Source of the DNA: Muricauda sp. MAR_2010_75
Lineage (GTDB): Bacteria; Bacteroidota; Bacteroidia; Flavobacteriales; Flavobacteriaceae
Direction of reading: 5' to 3'
Length of the DNA: 64,000 nucleotides
NCBI RefSeq assembly: GCF_000745185.1
Contig: NZ_JQNJ01000001.1
Location: 124,001-188,000 of the forward strand
Shown: piece by piece, positions 54,128-63,486 of the stretch
Layout of the letters: each line of letters begins with the position of its first letter
Position numbering within the stretch: the stretch's first letter is position 1
Translations under genes and position numbers: made by a program
Notes under the pieces: model-generated
Told to the model about the DNA's origin: nothing
The model's input: the letters and a program-made list of their open reading frames with translations, nothing else
The model's database searches: none

Positions 54128-55822
54128 ATGGATTTGAAAAGGATTTCTTTTTTCATTCTGTTCCTTACCTGTTTCATGGCCCCGGCCCAAGAAGAAACCC
54201 AGGGCAGGCAAATAAACATTGTCTATGGCGCCAATTTCACCAAGGATGAGGAACAATTTCCAGGGGCGTCCATTTTCAGTAAGGATGATGAGCGCCAAGT
54301 ACAGTTTGAACATCAAGGCGCAGACTTATGGTGCGATATTGCCATTTTTTACAATCAAGAAAATAGATTGAGAGCCATAGGCAATGTTAGGCTCCAACAG
54401 GGAGATTCCATCGAAATGAACAGTGCAAAACTGGATTGGAACGGTAACACCAGTCTGGCCAAAGCTTGGGAGAATGTGGATTTATCCGACGGAAAAATGA
54501 CCTTGACCACCGACACTCTTTATTTTGATCGGGAAAAACAGATTTCCTACTACAATTCCGGAGGTAAGGTAGTGGATTCTGTAAATGTGCTCACCAGTAA
54601 AATAGGCACCTATTTCACAGAGCTCAAAAAAGTACAGTTCAAAAATAAGGTTCATATTGACAATCCCGAGTATATTATCGACTCGGAACAACTGGATTAT
54701 TACCGTACCTCCAAAAATGCCTATATGTACGGTCCCTCCACCATAATAGGGGAAGATTATAAGATCTACTGCGAACGTGGGTTTTACGATACCAAGATTG
54801 AACAAGGCTACGGCATCAAAAACACACGTATCGACTACGACAACAAAATCATAGAAGGCGATAGCCTTTATTTTGACAAGCTTACCGAATTTGCATCGGC
54901 CACCAACAACATAAAGATTACGGACACCATCAATAACGGAGTCATCAAGGCCCATTATGCAGAGGTATTTAAAGCGAAGGATTCCGTTTTTGCCACAAAA
55001 CGCGCCGTTTCCATAAGCTTGGTGCAACAAGATTCACTCTATATGCATGGCGATACCCTTATGGTCACGGGCAAAGAAGAGGAACGAATTCTACGTGCCT
55101 TCCGAAATGCCAAGTTTTATAAAACGGATTTAAGCGGAAAGTGCGATTCCATCCACTTCAGTGAAAAAACAGGTGTCACCCAATTGATTACGGACCCAAT
55201 CCTCTGGAATGTGGATAACCAAATTACAGGAGACAGCATCCACTTAATCTCGGATATGGAAACAGAAAAGCTGGATTCACTTAAAGTTATTGAAAACGCC
55301 TTTATCATTTCATTGGACACCATCAGCAAGACAGGGTACAATCAAGCCAAAGGAAAAAACCTCCTGGGAAAATTCATCGAAAACGAGCTGAAAATCATAG
55401 ACCTGATCCAAAACACCGAGGTCATATACTACGTATATAATGATGATAACGAGTTGGTTGGCATTGATAAGACCATCTGCAGTAAAATACGGCTGTTGAT
55501 GGCCGATAGTGATATTGAGGACATTACCTTTTTTGTGAATCCGGATGGGGATATTTTCCCTGAGACAGATCTTCCGGTGGAGAGCAGAAAATTAAAAGGT
55601 TTTGTGTGGCGGGGTGAGGAACGCATCATGAGTAAGGACGAAATTTTTGATGAGGACGACAACAACATCCAACTGGTAAAAATTCGGGGCATTGACAATC
55701 CCATCGATATAGATGCAGAAGAAGAAGAGCGCCAAAAAAATGAAAATGACCCCGTCAATGCAGTAAACAACAAAGCCGTAAAGCCCAAAAAGACCCAAAT
55801 AAAGAAAGCCCAGAGCCCTTAA
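54128..55822 (+). CDS. OstA/LptA-like organic solvent tolerance protein
   Basis: 564 aa with signal peptide (ISFFILFLTCFMAPAQE). Repeated OstA-type beta-jellyroll motifs are spread over about 45-400: AIGNVRLQQGDSIEMNSAKLDWN, TLTTDTLYFDREK, HIDNPEYIIDSEQLDYYRTS, IEGDSLYFDKLTEFASATNNI. The C-terminal 100 residues are acidic and basic, ending in KPKKTQIKKAQSP. LptA/OstA bridges carry LPS across the periplasm; the Bacteroidetes form is larger and its role is inferred. Its stop is immediately before the aminotransferase start, so they are coupled. Confidence 0.82.
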   Translation: MDLKRISFFILFLTCFMAPAQEETQGRQINIVYGANFTKDEEQFPGASIFSKDDERQVQFEHQGADLWCDIAIFYNQENRLRAIGNVRLQQGDSIEMNSAKLDWNGNTSLAKAWENVDLSDGKMTLTTDTLYFDREKQISYYNSGGKVVDSVNVLTSKIGTYFTELKKVQFKNKVHIDNPEYIIDSEQLDYYRTSKNAYMYGPSTIIGEDYKIYCERGFYDTKIEQGYGIKNTRIDYDNKIIEGDSLYFDKLTEFASATNNIKITDTINNGVIKAHYAEVFKAKDSVFATKRAVSISLVQQDSLYMHGDTLMVTGKEEERILRAFRNAKFYKTDLSGKCDSIHFSEKTGVTQLITDPILWNVDNQITGDSIHLISDMETEKLDSLKVIENAFIISLDTISKTGYNQAKGKNLLGKFIENELKIIDLIQNTEVIYYVYNDDNELVGIDKTICSKIRLLMADSDIEDITFFVNPDGDIFPETDLPVESRKLKGFVWRGEERIMSKDEIFDEDDNNIQLVKIRGIDNPIDIDAEEEERQKNENDPVNAVNNKAVKPKKTQIKKAQSP

Positions 55823-57019
55823 ATGTCAAAAAACGACTTTTTTACATATCAGGCCCAAACTACCCCACATCCCTTAGGCATGGAGATATCCCATGCTAAG
55901 GGAAGTTACATTTACGATACTGCAGGAAATGCCCATCTGGATTTTGTGGCAGGCGTTTCCGCTTGTGGGTTGGGCCATTGTCACCCAAGGGTGATCAATG
56001 CCATTAAGGAGCAGGTGGATAAGTACATGCACGTAATGGTCTACGGCGAATATGTGCAACAACCTGCCGTGGAATTTACCAAACTGCTGGCTTCCCATCT
56101 CCCTGAAAATCTGGAGACAACTTATTTGGTCAATTCCGGTACGGAAGCCATGGAAGGTGCACTAAAGCTGGCGAGGCGCTACACCGGTCGTTCAGAAATT
56201 ATTGCCGCTAAAAATGCCTACCACGGAAATACCATGGGCAGTCTGAGCATTATGGGGTTTGAAGAACGTAAAAGTGCTTTTAGACCCTTGATTCCAGATA
56301 TTCGATTTATTTCCTTCAATTTAGAGGCTGATTTGACCAAGATTACAGAGAGAACTGCGGCTGTGGTCTTGGAAACCATTCAGGGCGGCGCTGGTTTTAT
56401 CCTACCCAAAGATGGGTATCTGGAAAAAGTACGGAAACGTTGCAATGAGGTCGGAGCTGTTCTTATTTTAGATGAAATTCAACCCGGATTTGGTAGAACT
56501 GGAAAACTTTTCGCCTTTGAACACTTTAATTGCGTTCCCGATATTTTGGTCATTGGAAAAGGCATGGCGTCCGGACTGCCCGTTGGTGCATTTGTGGCTT
56601 CCAAGGAAATGATGGCTACCTTACAAGACAGTCCAAAATTGGGCCACATAACCACTTTTGGTGGAAATCCAGTCATAGCGGCTGCCAGTCTGGCAACGTT
56701 TCAGGAAATCACTGAATCACAGCTCATTGCAGAAACCTTGGAAAAGGAAAAACTGTTCCGTAAGCTTTTGGTACATCCTTTGATTGATGAAATACGAGGC
56801 AAGGGATTAATGTTGGCGTTGTTGATGAGGAACAAAGAAATTACGGACCATCTCATACTTACTGCGGCCAGGGAAGGGCTAGTTCTTTTTTGGTTGCTTT
56901 TTGAGCCAAGAGCCGTTCGAATTTCACCACCATTGACCCTTTCCATGAAAGAAATTGCGCAAGGTTGCGACCAAATCATTGCTATTTTAAATCGGTATAA
57001 ACCTGCAACTGTTAACTAA
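55823..57019 (+). CDS. Class III PLP-dependent aminotransferase
   Basis: 398 aa. VSACGLGHCHPRV, YLVNSGTEAMEGALKLARRYTGR, VVLETIQGGAGFI, LILDEIQPGFGRTGKLFAFE and VIGKGMASGLPVGAF with PLP Lys246 show an active acetylornithine/ornithine/4-aminobutyrate-type enzyme. No arginine genes are beside it, so substrate is open (ArgD-like, lysine-epsilon or others). Starts directly after the OstA-like stop codon. Confidence 0.9.
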   Translation: MSKNDFFTYQAQTTPHPLGMEISHAKGSYIYDTAGNAHLDFVAGVSACGLGHCHPRVINAIKEQVDKYMHVMVYGEYVQQPAVEFTKLLASHLPENLETTYLVNSGTEAMEGALKLARRYTGRSEIIAAKNAYHGNTMGSLSIMGFEERKSAFRPLIPDIRFISFNLEADLTKITERTAAVVLETIQGGAGFILPKDGYLEKVRKRCNEVGAVLILDEIQPGFGRTGKLFAFEHFNCVPDILVIGKGMASGLPVGAFVASKEMMATLQDSPKLGHITTFGGNPVIAAASLATFQEITESQLIAETLEKEKLFRKLLVHPLIDEIRGKGLMLALLMRNKEITDHLILTAAREGLVLFWLLFEPRAVRISPPLTLSMKEIAQGCDQIIAILNRYKPATVN

Positions 57020-57044
57020 TTTGTTGATAACATACCCCAAAATG

Positions 57045-57082
57045 GGACTTAAACACCTAAGCAAAGGGTTAATTTTAAGTCC
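57045..57082. repeat. 9-bp inverted repeat before the TPR gene
   Basis: GGACTTAAA (57045-57053) and TTTAAGTCC (57074-57082) are perfect inverted copies with a 20-nt spacer, 24 nt before ATG 57106. A regulator site is possible; no U-run follows, so it is a poor terminator. Confidence 0.4.
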
Positions 57083-57105
57083 ATAGTTAAACCAAACACG
57101 TTCCT

Positions 57106-58506
57106 ATGGCGTTAGATTCTAACGAGTATCCTGACAAATCCATAAGCAAATTTGAGTCCATGCTGAAGACGGATGACGTCTATTTCTTTGATGCAGAGGA
57201 CTTTGAGGAAATCATACACCATTACCTGAACAACGGCAAAATCTCCTTGGGCAAAAAAGCCATTCAGATTGGTTTGGAACAACATCCCAATTCTTTGGAA
57301 TTAAAGCTTTTGCAGGTGGAGGTATTGACCTTTGAGGATAAATATGAAGCTGCAGAGCGATTATTGGATGAAATTCAGAATATAGATGCCCACAACGAGG
57401 AAATCTATATTCAACGGGCCAATATCCAATCCAAAAAGGACAATCACCAAGAGGCCGTGAATCTACTTTTGGAAGCTCTGCACATCAGCGAAGATAGCTT
57501 TGATATCCATTCCTTGTTGGGAATGGAATACCTGTTCATGGATGATTATGAAAAGGCCAAGCGCAGCTTTATGCGCTGCGTTGAATTTGACGACAGGGAC
57601 TATTCCTCTCTATACAATGTGGTATATTGCTTTGAGTTTTTGGAAGATTTTGATGGGGCCATTTTTTACCTGAACGACTATTTGGAACGCAATCCCTATT
57701 GCGAAGTGGCATGGCACCAGTTGGGTAAAATGTACTATGCCATGGATTTGTTTCCAGAAGCGCTTACCGCTTATGATTTTGCCATTATTTCGGATGACTC
57801 CTTCATTGGTGCTTATTTTGAAAAAGGAAAAGTGCTTGAAAAATTGGGCAGATATAACGAAGCCATAGAAAATTACGAAACCACCATTTCTATAGACGAT
57901 CCCACTTCACATGCCTTTCTTCGTATAGGTAAGTGTCATGAAAAATTGGGCAATTATGACTTGGCCAAATACTATTATTACAACACGGTACACGAAGACC
58001 CTTTATTGGACAAAGGCTGGCTGGCCATCACTAATTTTCATTACAAACTAAAAGACTACGACAAGGCATTGTACTATATCAACAAGGCCATAAATATTGA
58101 TGGGGAAAATCCGTTGTATTGGAAAAAAGCCGCCAAAATCTATCTGGCCATGGACAATTTGGATGAGGCCGATTTTGCCTTTAAGCAAACTGTTGATTTG
58201 GGCAACTATGAATTGGATACCTGGCGAAACTGGGCCGAGGTGCTAAAAAGAATCGGGGATTTTGACTCCACCATACAAGTCTTGATCCAAGGGTTGGAAT
58301 TCTATCCAGATAATGCAGCACTGACCTATAAACTGGCCGGCATCTACCTAAAAGCCAAAGACACCAAAGAAGCAAAGGAAAAATTGAAGGAAGCCATGCA
58401 ATTGGATATAAAAAAATTGCAACTCTTTGATGAGGAGTTTCCAGAGTTCAGCGAAGTAAAGTGGTTGCAAACATTGGTTTCCCAAATTAAAAAGACTTCT
58501 ACCTAA
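57106..58506 (+). CDS. Tetratricopeptide repeat protein
   Basis: 466 aa composed of about twelve TPR units from about 40 to 455 (for example LGKAIQIGLEQHPNSLEL, YEKAKRSFMRCVEFD, YNEAIENYETTISID, YDKALYYINKAINID, LDEADFAFKQTVDL). No signal peptide or membrane span, so a cytosolic scaffold. It precedes two DUF368 genes by 28 nt; that adjacency is common in Flavobacteria as I recall. Partner unknown. Confidence 0.88.
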   Translation: MALDSNEYPDKSISKFESMLKTDDVYFFDAEDFEEIIHHYLNNGKISLGKKAIQIGLEQHPNSLELKLLQVEVLTFEDKYEAAERLLDEIQNIDAHNEEIYIQRANIQSKKDNHQEAVNLLLEALHISEDSFDIHSLLGMEYLFMDDYEKAKRSFMRCVEFDDRDYSSLYNVVYCFEFLEDFDGAIFYLNDYLERNPYCEVAWHQLGKMYYAMDLFPEALTAYDFAIISDDSFIGAYFEKGKVLEKLGRYNEAIENYETTISIDDPTSHAFLRIGKCHEKLGNYDLAKYYYYNTVHEDPLLDKGWLAITNFHYKLKDYDKALYYINKAINIDGENPLYWKKAAKIYLAMDNLDEADFAFKQTVDLGNYELDTWRNWAEVLKRIGDFDSTIQVLIQGLEFYPDNAALTYKLAGIYLKAKDTKEAKEKLKEAMQLDIKKLQLFDEEFPEFSEVKWLQTLVSQIKKTST

Positions 58507-58534
58507 CTTTGCGTTTCCATACGTAACCAAATTC

Positions 58535-59452
58535 ATGAAAGCACGTCGATTAGTTGACTATATCTTTATTACCCTAAAAGGAATGGCCATGGGGGCGGCC
58601 GATGTGGTCCCAGGTGTCTCGGGAGGTACCATTGCCTTTATCTCGGGAATCTATGAAGAGCTCATCACCTCCATCAACAATATAAACCTGTCCCTTTTTA
58701 CAACCTTAAAAAAAGAGGGGTTCAAAGCAGCATGGAACAAGGTCAACGGAAACTTTTTGCTGGCACTCTTCCTCGGAATATTCATCAGTGTGCTTTCATT
58801 GGCCAAATTTTTGAGTTGGCTGCTTGAAAATGAGCCCATTTTATTGTGGTCCTTTTTCTTCGGGCTTGTATTGGCCAGTATCTTTTTCGTAGGGAAGGAA
58901 ATCACAAAATGGACCATGGCCACCGTTGTTGTATTTATTCTTGGTGCCGCAGTGGCCTTCTTCATCACCGAACTGCCACCCAGTGACAATGCGGAAAGTC
59001 TTCCATATCTATTTCTATCTGGAGCTTTGGCGGTTTGTGCCATGATTCTTCCGGGAATTTCCGGGGCCTTTATTTTGGTGCTTCTAGGGTCCTATAAAAC
59101 CATCTTGGATGCGGTTCATGAACGAGACATCACAATAGTGCTCACGGTGGCGGTAGGGGCCATATTTGGACTTTTGAGTTTCGCCCGACTATTGAAATGG
59201 ATGTTCAACCACTACAAAAACATAACCCTAGCGTTGCTTACTGGCTTCATCCTCGGCTCCTTGAACAAAATATGGCCTTGGAAAAAAGTATTGCAGACCA
59301 AAACATTTGGAGAGAAAACCATCGTGGTCGATGATATGAATGTGTGGCCATCCGCTTTTGAGGGCGACAATCAGTTAATCCTTGCCATTATCCTAGCTAT
59401 GATAGGTTTTTCACTTATTTTTATCTTGGAAAAAGTTGCTTCCAAAAAATAA
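58535..59452 (+). CDS. DUF368 membrane protein, PopT-type undecaprenyl-phosphate translocase (first copy)
   Basis: 305 aa with about eight membrane spans. The two pseudo-symmetric signature motifs are both present: MGAADVVPGVSGGTIAFISGIYEEL (about 18-42) and MILPGISGAFILVLLGSY (about 170-187). DUF368 (PopT) proteins recycle undecaprenyl phosphate across the inner membrane in other bacteria. It is followed 17 nt later by a second DUF368 gene and then aroE, in one apparent operon. Confidence 0.9.
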   Translation: MKARRLVDYIFITLKGMAMGAADVVPGVSGGTIAFISGIYEELITSINNINLSLFTTLKKEGFKAAWNKVNGNFLLALFLGIFISVLSLAKFLSWLLENEPILLWSFFFGLVLASIFFVGKEITKWTMATVVVFILGAAVAFFITELPPSDNAESLPYLFLSGALAVCAMILPGISGAFILVLLGSYKTILDAVHERDITIVLTVAVGAIFGLLSFARLLKWMFNHYKNITLALLTGFILGSLNKIWPWKKVLQTKTFGEKTIVVDDMNVWPSAFEGDNQLILAIILAMIGFSLIFILEKVASKK

Positions 59453-59469
59453 GAAAACCTATTGGCCAC

Positions 59470-60507
59470 ATGCATCAACCTAGATCATTTCTGGATAATT
59501 TCTTTTTGGTCATAAAAGGCCTCTGCATGGGTGCTGCCAACAAGGTGCCCGGTGTTTCAGGAGGTATTGTTGCTTTTGTGGGCGGTTTTTATGAAGAATT
59601 CATCTATTCCTTGCAAAAACTTAATTCCAAGGCGGTAAAACTGCTCTTCAATGGCAGGTTCAAGAGTTTTTACCAATATACGAACGCCCAATTTTTGGGG
59701 TTGCTCATTTTTGGGATGTTGGTGAGCTATTTTAGCGTTTCCCGAATCCTGGATTATTTTTTGGACCACAACGAGCTCTTTGTGTGGGCCACTTTCTTCG
59801 GAATGATTTTGGGCTCCATTTATTACATCGCCAAAGATTATGACTCTTGGAACCGAAGGACCATTCCCTTTGGGATTTTGGGGCTCATCATCGGTGTCTC
59901 CATTAGTTTTTTGAGTCCCGCCCGGGAAAACGACAACCTGTTCTTTATTTTTTTCTGTGGTATCATAAGTGTTTCGGGGATGACGTTACCGGGACTTTCA
60001 GGTTCATTTATTCTGATTCTTTTGGGAAATTACGTTTTACTGCTGGTTGATTCGGTGAATGCGTTGTACGATACTTTTTCAGAAATCTTTTCAGGCGATT
60101 TTGGGTTTATGAAAAATCCTGAACGTATGGAAACCCTGAAAATATTGGCTGTTTTTACCTTGGGCTCCGCAACGGGATTGGTGACCTTCTCCCACTTGCT
60201 GAGCTATGTACTAAAACATTACAAAGCTACGGCCACCGCTGTAATTTTAGGATTTATTATCGGTTCTTTGGGCGTGGTTTGGCCTTGGAAACGCACCATG
60301 TACAAAATGGATGCTATGGGCAATCTAATTTTGGATTCCAACGGAGATAAAATTGTTCGCAACTATGAACGCTACTTTCCCAATTTTGGACATGCAGAAA
60401 CTTGGTGGGCCGTTCTTTTTGTGATTTTGGGAATTTTGGTATTATTGTTATTGGATTGGTATGGGAAAAACAGAAAAGAAAGAAAACAGGTACGGACTGC
60501 TCGGTAG
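59470..60507 (+). CDS. DUF368 membrane protein, PopT-type undecaprenyl-phosphate translocase (second copy)
   Basis: 345 aa, same architecture: MGAANKVPGVSGGIVAFVGGFYEEF (about 18-42) and MTLPGLSGSFILILLGNYV (about 170-188). Motif changes versus copy one (ADVVPGV to ANKVPGV) include a Lys in place of the second Val, which could matter for lipid-phosphate binding. A longer loop near the C-terminus (DAMGNLILDSNGDKIVRNYERY) is absent from the first copy. The last 47 bases overlap aroE. Confidence 0.9.
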   Translation: MHQPRSFLDNFFLVIKGLCMGAANKVPGVSGGIVAFVGGFYEEFIYSLQKLNSKAVKLLFNGRFKSFYQYTNAQFLGLLIFGMLVSYFSVSRILDYFLDHNELFVWATFFGMILGSIYYIAKDYDSWNRRTIPFGILGLIIGVSISFLSPARENDNLFFIFFCGIISVSGMTLPGLSGSFILILLGNYVLLLVDSVNALYDTFSEIFSGDFGFMKNPERMETLKILAVFTLGSATGLVTFSHLLSYVLKHYKATATAVILGFIIGSLGVVWPWKRTMYKMDAMGNLILDSNGDKIVRNYERYFPNFGHAETWWAVLFVILGILVLLLLDWYGKNRKERKQVRTAR

Positions 60508-61213
60508 AAACATCTCCTATTCTTTCTCACAAGGCTATTTTACCAAAAAATTCCAAGAGTTGGGGCTGAACGACCATAGCTATGAAAACTTTGATATCCC
60601 GGACATTTCTGAATTTAAATCGGTATTGGCCGAACCCAATCTTAAAGGGCTCAATGTAACCATTCCCTACAAACAGGACGTTATCCCCTTTTTGGATGAA
60701 CTGGACAAAAAAGCAGCCTCAATAGGCGCGGTGAATACCATAAAGTTTACGGAAAATGGCCTAAAGGGTTTTAATACAGATGCGTATGGTTTCCAGCAAT
60801 CACTACAAAAATTGCTGAAGCCCCATCATAAAAAAGCCTTGGTTTTGGGAACCGGAGGGGCATCAAAGGCCATCTGTTTTGTGTTGGATGAACTGGGCAT
60901 TGATCATGCCTATGTATCCCGAAGCAAAAAGAAAAACCAGTTCACCTACGAAGAACTCACCAAAGATATTGTAGAAGCATACAAGGTGATTATCAACTGT
61001 ACCCCGCTGGGCACCCACCCCAATGTAGAAAACAAACCGGACCTGCCTTACCAACATATTGGAAACAAGCACCTTCTGTTCGATTTGATCTACAACCCTG
61101 AAAAAACTACTTTTTTGGCTTTGGGGGAAGCAAATGGCGCCACCATTTCCAATGGATTGGAAATGTTGCTAGGGCAAGCCGAAAAGGCTTGGGAAATCTG
61201 GAACACACCCTAA
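60461..61213 (+). CDS. aroE: Shikimate dehydrogenase
   Basis: 250 aa. RYGLLGRNISYSFS (shikimate site), GLNVTIPYKQDVIPF with catalytic Lys, GAVNTIKF, GFNTDAYGFQ and the NADP glycine motif VLGTGGASKAI identify AroE. Starts at ATG 60461, the only in-frame start upstream of the conserved motif, so it overlaps the DUF368 gene by 47 nt. NADP reduction of dehydroshikimate in aromatic synthesis. Confidence 0.93.
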   Translation: MGKTEKKENRYGLLGRNISYSFSQGYFTKKFQELGLNDHSYENFDIPDISEFKSVLAEPNLKGLNVTIPYKQDVIPFLDELDKKAASIGAVNTIKFTENGLKGFNTDAYGFQQSLQKLLKPHHKKALVLGTGGASKAICFVLDELGIDHAYVSRSKKKNQFTYEELTKDIVEAYKVIINCTPLGTHPNVENKPDLPYQHIGNKHLLFDLIYNPEKTTFLALGEANGATISNGLEMLLGQAEKAWEIWNTP

Positions 61214-61261
61214 AAAAAGACGGCCAATATAGCTTTCCGGTCAATCCATACAATAAAAATC

Positions 61262-61289
61262 TTGTGCAAAAGAAGATTCAATACTTTTG
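61262..61289 (+). promoter_or_regulatory. Promoter of the DUF349 gene
   Basis: TTG 61262-61264, 17 bases, TACTTTTG 61282-61289 (perfect). Start at about 61295; leader about 60 nt with an AAAGGAG element at about 61340-61347, unusual for Bacteroidetes. Confidence 0.55.
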
Positions 61290-61355
61290 TTATTAGGTAA
61301 TTTAGTTGTTAAATTGGCTATAATTATCATCAATCCAAAGGAAAGGAGACTACTA

Positions 61356-63413
61356 ATGCAGGAAAATGAGCGTAAACTTCAGCAAGCTGAAGGTGGTACT
61401 GAACAAATATCGGACAATACAAAGACTCCATTGGAAGAAAGCCCCATTTCTGAACCAAAAGAGTCCGATACCGCTGTAGCTGAACAAGCTGAAGAAACCA
61501 AATCTGAAAATGGTTCACCCCCCGAATCCAATGAGGAAACCGAAAAAGCTTCACCTAAAGAAGACTCCGACGAAGCCATTGACGAAATAGATGAGTCCAA
61601 TGCCGAGGATGCTGAAGATGCAGATAATGAAAAGCGGCATTACATTCCCATGTTGGATTACCATGCCATGTCCATGGAAAACCTTGTGGGTGAATTACAG
61701 CGTTTGGTCAAAAATGAAAAAGTACAGGCCATACACAAGCATGTAAGTTCCATTAAATACGAGTTTGACCAAAAATTTCAGGAGTTTTTAGAGCATAAAA
61801 AAGAAGAATTTGTTTCCAAAGGTGGCAATGAGATAGATTTTAGGTACAATTCGGTTGCCAAAAGACAGTTCAATGAGGTATATGGAGAATATCGTGAAAA
61901 ACGTGACCAATACTACAAGCAACTGGAGCAAAACTTAAAGAGTAATCTCCAAAAACGACTTGAAATCATTGAGCAGCTCAAAGGGCTGATTGATGTGGAA
62001 GAGGATATCAACACCACCTATAAAAACTTTAAGGAACTCCAAGAAAATTGGAAGAATGCAGGACCTGTTCCACGAGCCAATTACAACGATGTATGGCGTA
62101 CCTACCACCATCACATGGAAATCTTTTACGATTTTCTTCACTTAAACCGTGAGCTTCGTGACCTGGACTTTAAGCACAATCTTGAGGAAAAAGAAAAATT
62201 GGTAGAGAAGGCCGAAGCACTTGCCGATGAACCCGATCTGGGCAAAGCATTCCGGGAACTCCAAACCCTGCACAAAATTTGGAAAGAAGATATAGGCCCC
62301 GTGGCCAAAGAAAAACGCGAGGAAATTTGGGAGCGTTTTAGCAACGCCACCAAAGCCATGCACCAACGTAGACAGGAACATTTTCAGGAGTTGGAAAAGG
62401 TCTACGAGAAAAATCTGGAGAAAAAACAGGAAATCATTGAAGACATTGCCAAGATTGCAGGTAGTGTTGCAGATAACCACAGAGGAATCCAACAACAGAT
62501 CCGAGAGGTGGAAGCACTGAGAGACGCCTTTTTTAAAGCGGGAAAAGTGCCCCAAAAAGTAAACGAAGAAACTTGGGGTGCCTTTAAGGAGGTGGTTCGG
62601 AAATTCAATAGGAACAAAAATGCCTTCTATAAGGATCAAAAAAAGGAACAGCATAAAAACCTAGAGAAGAAAAGGGAATTATTGGAGTTGGCAATTTCTT
62701 TGAAAGATAGTGATGATTGGGCTGCGGTAACCCCCCAAATGAAACGCATACAAAGCGATTGGAAAAAGATTGGCCATGTGCCCCGTAAATATTCCGACAA
62801 AATTTGGAATGAGTTCAAGAATGCCTGCAACCACTACTTTGACCGTTTACATGCCGAAAAGAACGAAGCACACAAGGAGGAATACGAAAACTTCGAGAAG
62901 AAAAATGATTGCCTGAATCGTTTAAAGGCCTTCCAGTTGAGGGGCGACAAGAAAAAAGATTTGGCCTCCATTAAAGCATTTTTGGATGAATGGAAGCAAT
63001 ACGGTCGCATTCCCTACAACAAAAAACATATCAATGGTAAGTTTAATAAGATCATTGATGCTCTTTTCAAAAAAGTAGGCGTAAGCAAACAGGAATCTGA
63101 ATTGCTCAAGTACGGTAACAAAGTGCAAGAGCTGGCCAAGACAGAAGATAACCACGCCATTGGTAATGAAAGGGTCTTCATCAGAAGGAAAATCAATGAT
63201 AGCAAATCGGAGATACGCCAGTTGGAAAACAATTTGCAGTTCTTCTCGGATGACTCTGAAGACAATCCATTGGTAAAAGAAGTCATCAACAACATCAATA
63301 AGCAGAAAGAGACGCTGCAAACCTGGAAAGAAAAGCTCAAAAAACTGAACATCCTTGAAAATAAACTGAATCGTGAAGCGGAGGAAGATGAGGATGGTTC
63401 TGAGGAAGAATAG
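61356..63413 (+). CDS. Large coiled-coil protein with tandem DUF349 repeats
   Basis: 685 aa from ATG 61356, chosen because earlier in-frame starts lie inside the promoter. An acidic, disordered N-terminus (about 1-95, many E, S and D) is followed by five or so DUF349 units: WKNAGPVPRANYNDVW, IWKEDIGPVAKEKREEIW, FFKAGKVPQKVNEETWGAF, DWKKIGHVPRKYSDKIWNEF, EWKQYGRIPYNKKHINGKF. DUF349 proteins are cytosolic and of uncertain function; some are stress- or replication-associated. Ends in an acidic tail. Confidence 0.9.
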   Translation: MQENERKLQQAEGGTEQISDNTKTPLEESPISEPKESDTAVAEQAEETKSENGSPPESNEETEKASPKEDSDEAIDEIDESNAEDAEDADNEKRHYIPMLDYHAMSMENLVGELQRLVKNEKVQAIHKHVSSIKYEFDQKFQEFLEHKKEEFVSKGGNEIDFRYNSVAKRQFNEVYGEYREKRDQYYKQLEQNLKSNLQKRLEIIEQLKGLIDVEEDINTTYKNFKELQENWKNAGPVPRANYNDVWRTYHHHMEIFYDFLHLNRELRDLDFKHNLEEKEKLVEKAEALADEPDLGKAFRELQTLHKIWKEDIGPVAKEKREEIWERFSNATKAMHQRRQEHFQELEKVYEKNLEKKQEIIEDIAKIAGSVADNHRGIQQQIREVEALRDAFFKAGKVPQKVNEETWGAFKEVVRKFNRNKNAFYKDQKKEQHKNLEKKRELLELAISLKDSDDWAAVTPQMKRIQSDWKKIGHVPRKYSDKIWNEFKNACNHYFDRLHAEKNEAHKEEYENFEKKNDCLNRLKAFQLRGDKKKDLASIKAFLDEWKQYGRIPYNKKHINGKFNKIIDALFKKVGVSKQESELLKYGNKVQELAKTEDNHAIGNERVFIRRKINDSKSEIRQLENNLQFFSDDSEDNPLVKEVINNINKQKETLQTWKEKLKKLNILENKLNREAEEDEDGSEEE

Positions 63414-63486
63414 AGCCCCTTTTTTTGATTTTTTTTCAAAATGATGTTTGTTGACGCTACTTGGCACTAAAACAAGCAACTTCAAA

